DNA of 21,263 nt from TMP-86 sp031394735 (GTDB lineage Bacteria; Pseudomonadota; Gammaproteobacteria; Steroidobacterales; Steroidobacteraceae), in the NCBI GenBank assembly GCA_031394735.1, contig JANMXI010000361.1:1-21263 (forward strand). Reading direction: 5' to 3'. The position numbers and the translations under genes were made by a program. Below the pieces are notes generated by a model. It was not told where the DNA came from. It saw only the letters and a list, made by a program, of their open reading frames with translations, and did not search any database. This document shows positions 20,841 through 21,263 of this stretch, in pieces. Each line of letters opens with the position of its first letter. Position 1 is the first letter of the stretch.

Positions 20841-21208
20841 CGCGCCGCCACCAACACTTGCCGCAGCATCGTCGCATCTACAATCCCGCGCACCCGCACG
20901 CATCCAGCCATCAGATCAATCTCGATCAACCCTTGCGCCGGCGCCTGCTGCAACTTGACCGCGGCAAACTTCACCGTCTTGGTCCGCACGGTGTCGGCCT
21001 GGCGTCGCCACGCCGACAATAAATTTGCGCGCACCCCGTGCCGTCGCGCAACCTCTTGCACCGAGGCTCCAGAAACCCGGCTATCAGCCACCGCTCGGCG
21101 CCGTTGTTCCGCTGTCCATTTGCCACGCCGCGCCTTCGCTGGTGTCGGCGTTCCCGCATCGCCTGATTTATCCTGCCCCGTCACCGCTCTTCTCCTGATC
21201 ACGGCCAC
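20837..21208 (-). CDS. tnpA: IS66 TnpA (helix-turn-helix protein)
   Basis: This 123-aa protein is the first IS66 gene. A helix-turn-helix lies at about 31-70 (KWTAEQRRRAVADSRVSGASVQEVARRHGVRANLLSAWRRQ), like the IS3/IS911 OrfA-type DNA-binding domain. The C-terminal half (LIEIDLMAGCVRVRGIVDATMLRQVL) is the usual IS66 TnpA ending. The first GTG at 21208 was used; an internal GTG eight codons later is an alternative. It looks intact, but transposition would need TnpC supplied by another copy. Confidence 0.88.
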   Translation of the reverse strand: MAVIRRRAVTGQDKSGDAGTPTPAKARRGKWTAEQRRRAVADSRVSGASVQEVARRHGVRANLLSAWRRQADTVRTKTVKFAAVKLQQAPAQGLIEIDLMAGCVRVRGIVDATMLRQVLVAAR

Positions 21209-21263
21209 GGCGCCGCGCTGAAGAGCATCGCTTAACTGAACAATTTCAATCCAGGGGCCTCCG

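Larger units (their letters stand above)
19628..21263 (-). mobile_element. Truncated IS66-family insertion sequence (tnpA, tnpB, partial tnpC)
   Basis: Gene order tnpA-tnpB-tnpC on the minus strand, with tnpA/tnpB joined by a 4-nt overlap, is the standard IS66 layout. The tnpC end of the element is cut at about 19645, close to mini-element copy 2. The tnpA-proximal end lies at or beyond the window edge, and I could not identify its terminal repeat in the last 55 nt. Confidence 0.85.

Noticed and set aside
1..21263. CRISPR arrays, rRNA genes or complete tRNA genes
   Set aside because: No regularly spaced repeat array, rRNA-like sequence or complete tRNA cloverleaf was seen; only the truncated tRNA-Pro is supported.

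Overview
The window is GC-rich and looks like part of a proteobacterial chromosome, most likely gammaproteobacterial. The clues are an MltC-type lytic transglycosylase, a complete pqqABCDE operon, and an A1-type caa3-like oxidase whose subunit II carries two c-type haems. No rRNA or species-level marker is present, so the taxonomic call is an inference.

Left part (1-7841). A two-component system (MoxY-like kinase plus NarL-type receiver, cut by the window edge) reads leftwards. Divergent from it is a tightly packed rightward operon: pqqA, a GC-rich hairpin, pqqB, pqqC, pqqD, pqqE, an ABC-2 type transporter (ATPase and permease) and an M48/Ste24-type membrane protease. From pqqB to the protease the genes overlap or nearly touch, so they are probably translated as a coupled unit. 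The shared upstream region has TCATGA palindromes that could be the regulator's operator. Together this looks like a PQQ production module controlled by a sensor of the kind that regulates PQQ-dependent alcohol dehydrogenases; no dehydrogenase lies in the window.

Middle part (7815-11252). A leftward trio joined by 4-nt overlaps encodes lipoprotein transglycosylase MltC and two unrecognised small membrane proteins. A stand-alone ParB gene follows on the plus strand.

Right part (11253-21263) is an accessory region. It begins with the 5' part of a tRNA-Pro(TGG), broken after the anticodon arm, then an AT-rich patch and a 173-bp mini-element with IS6-type terminal inverted repeats. Next is a respiratory block (11624-18501). 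Its leftward arm holds an unrecognised two-TM protein, diheme coxB, coxA, two different subunit III genes, subunit IV and a 73-aa subunit II-like hairpin protein. Its rightward arm holds a HIG1-type twin-TM protein and a membrane-anchored cytochrome c5-like protein. Within 15 nt after the last stop codon of each arm there is an IS6-type end. After the block come an IS6-family transposase remnant, a vapBC toxin-antitoxin pair, a second 172-bp mini-element and an IS66 element with intact tnpA and tnpB but a truncated tnpC.

The notable structural point is that the terminal oxidase locus is bracketed by IS6-type ends and directly repeated mini-elements about 8.0 kb apart, next to a broken tRNA gene. 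This suggests the oxidase block moved, or could move, as a unit.
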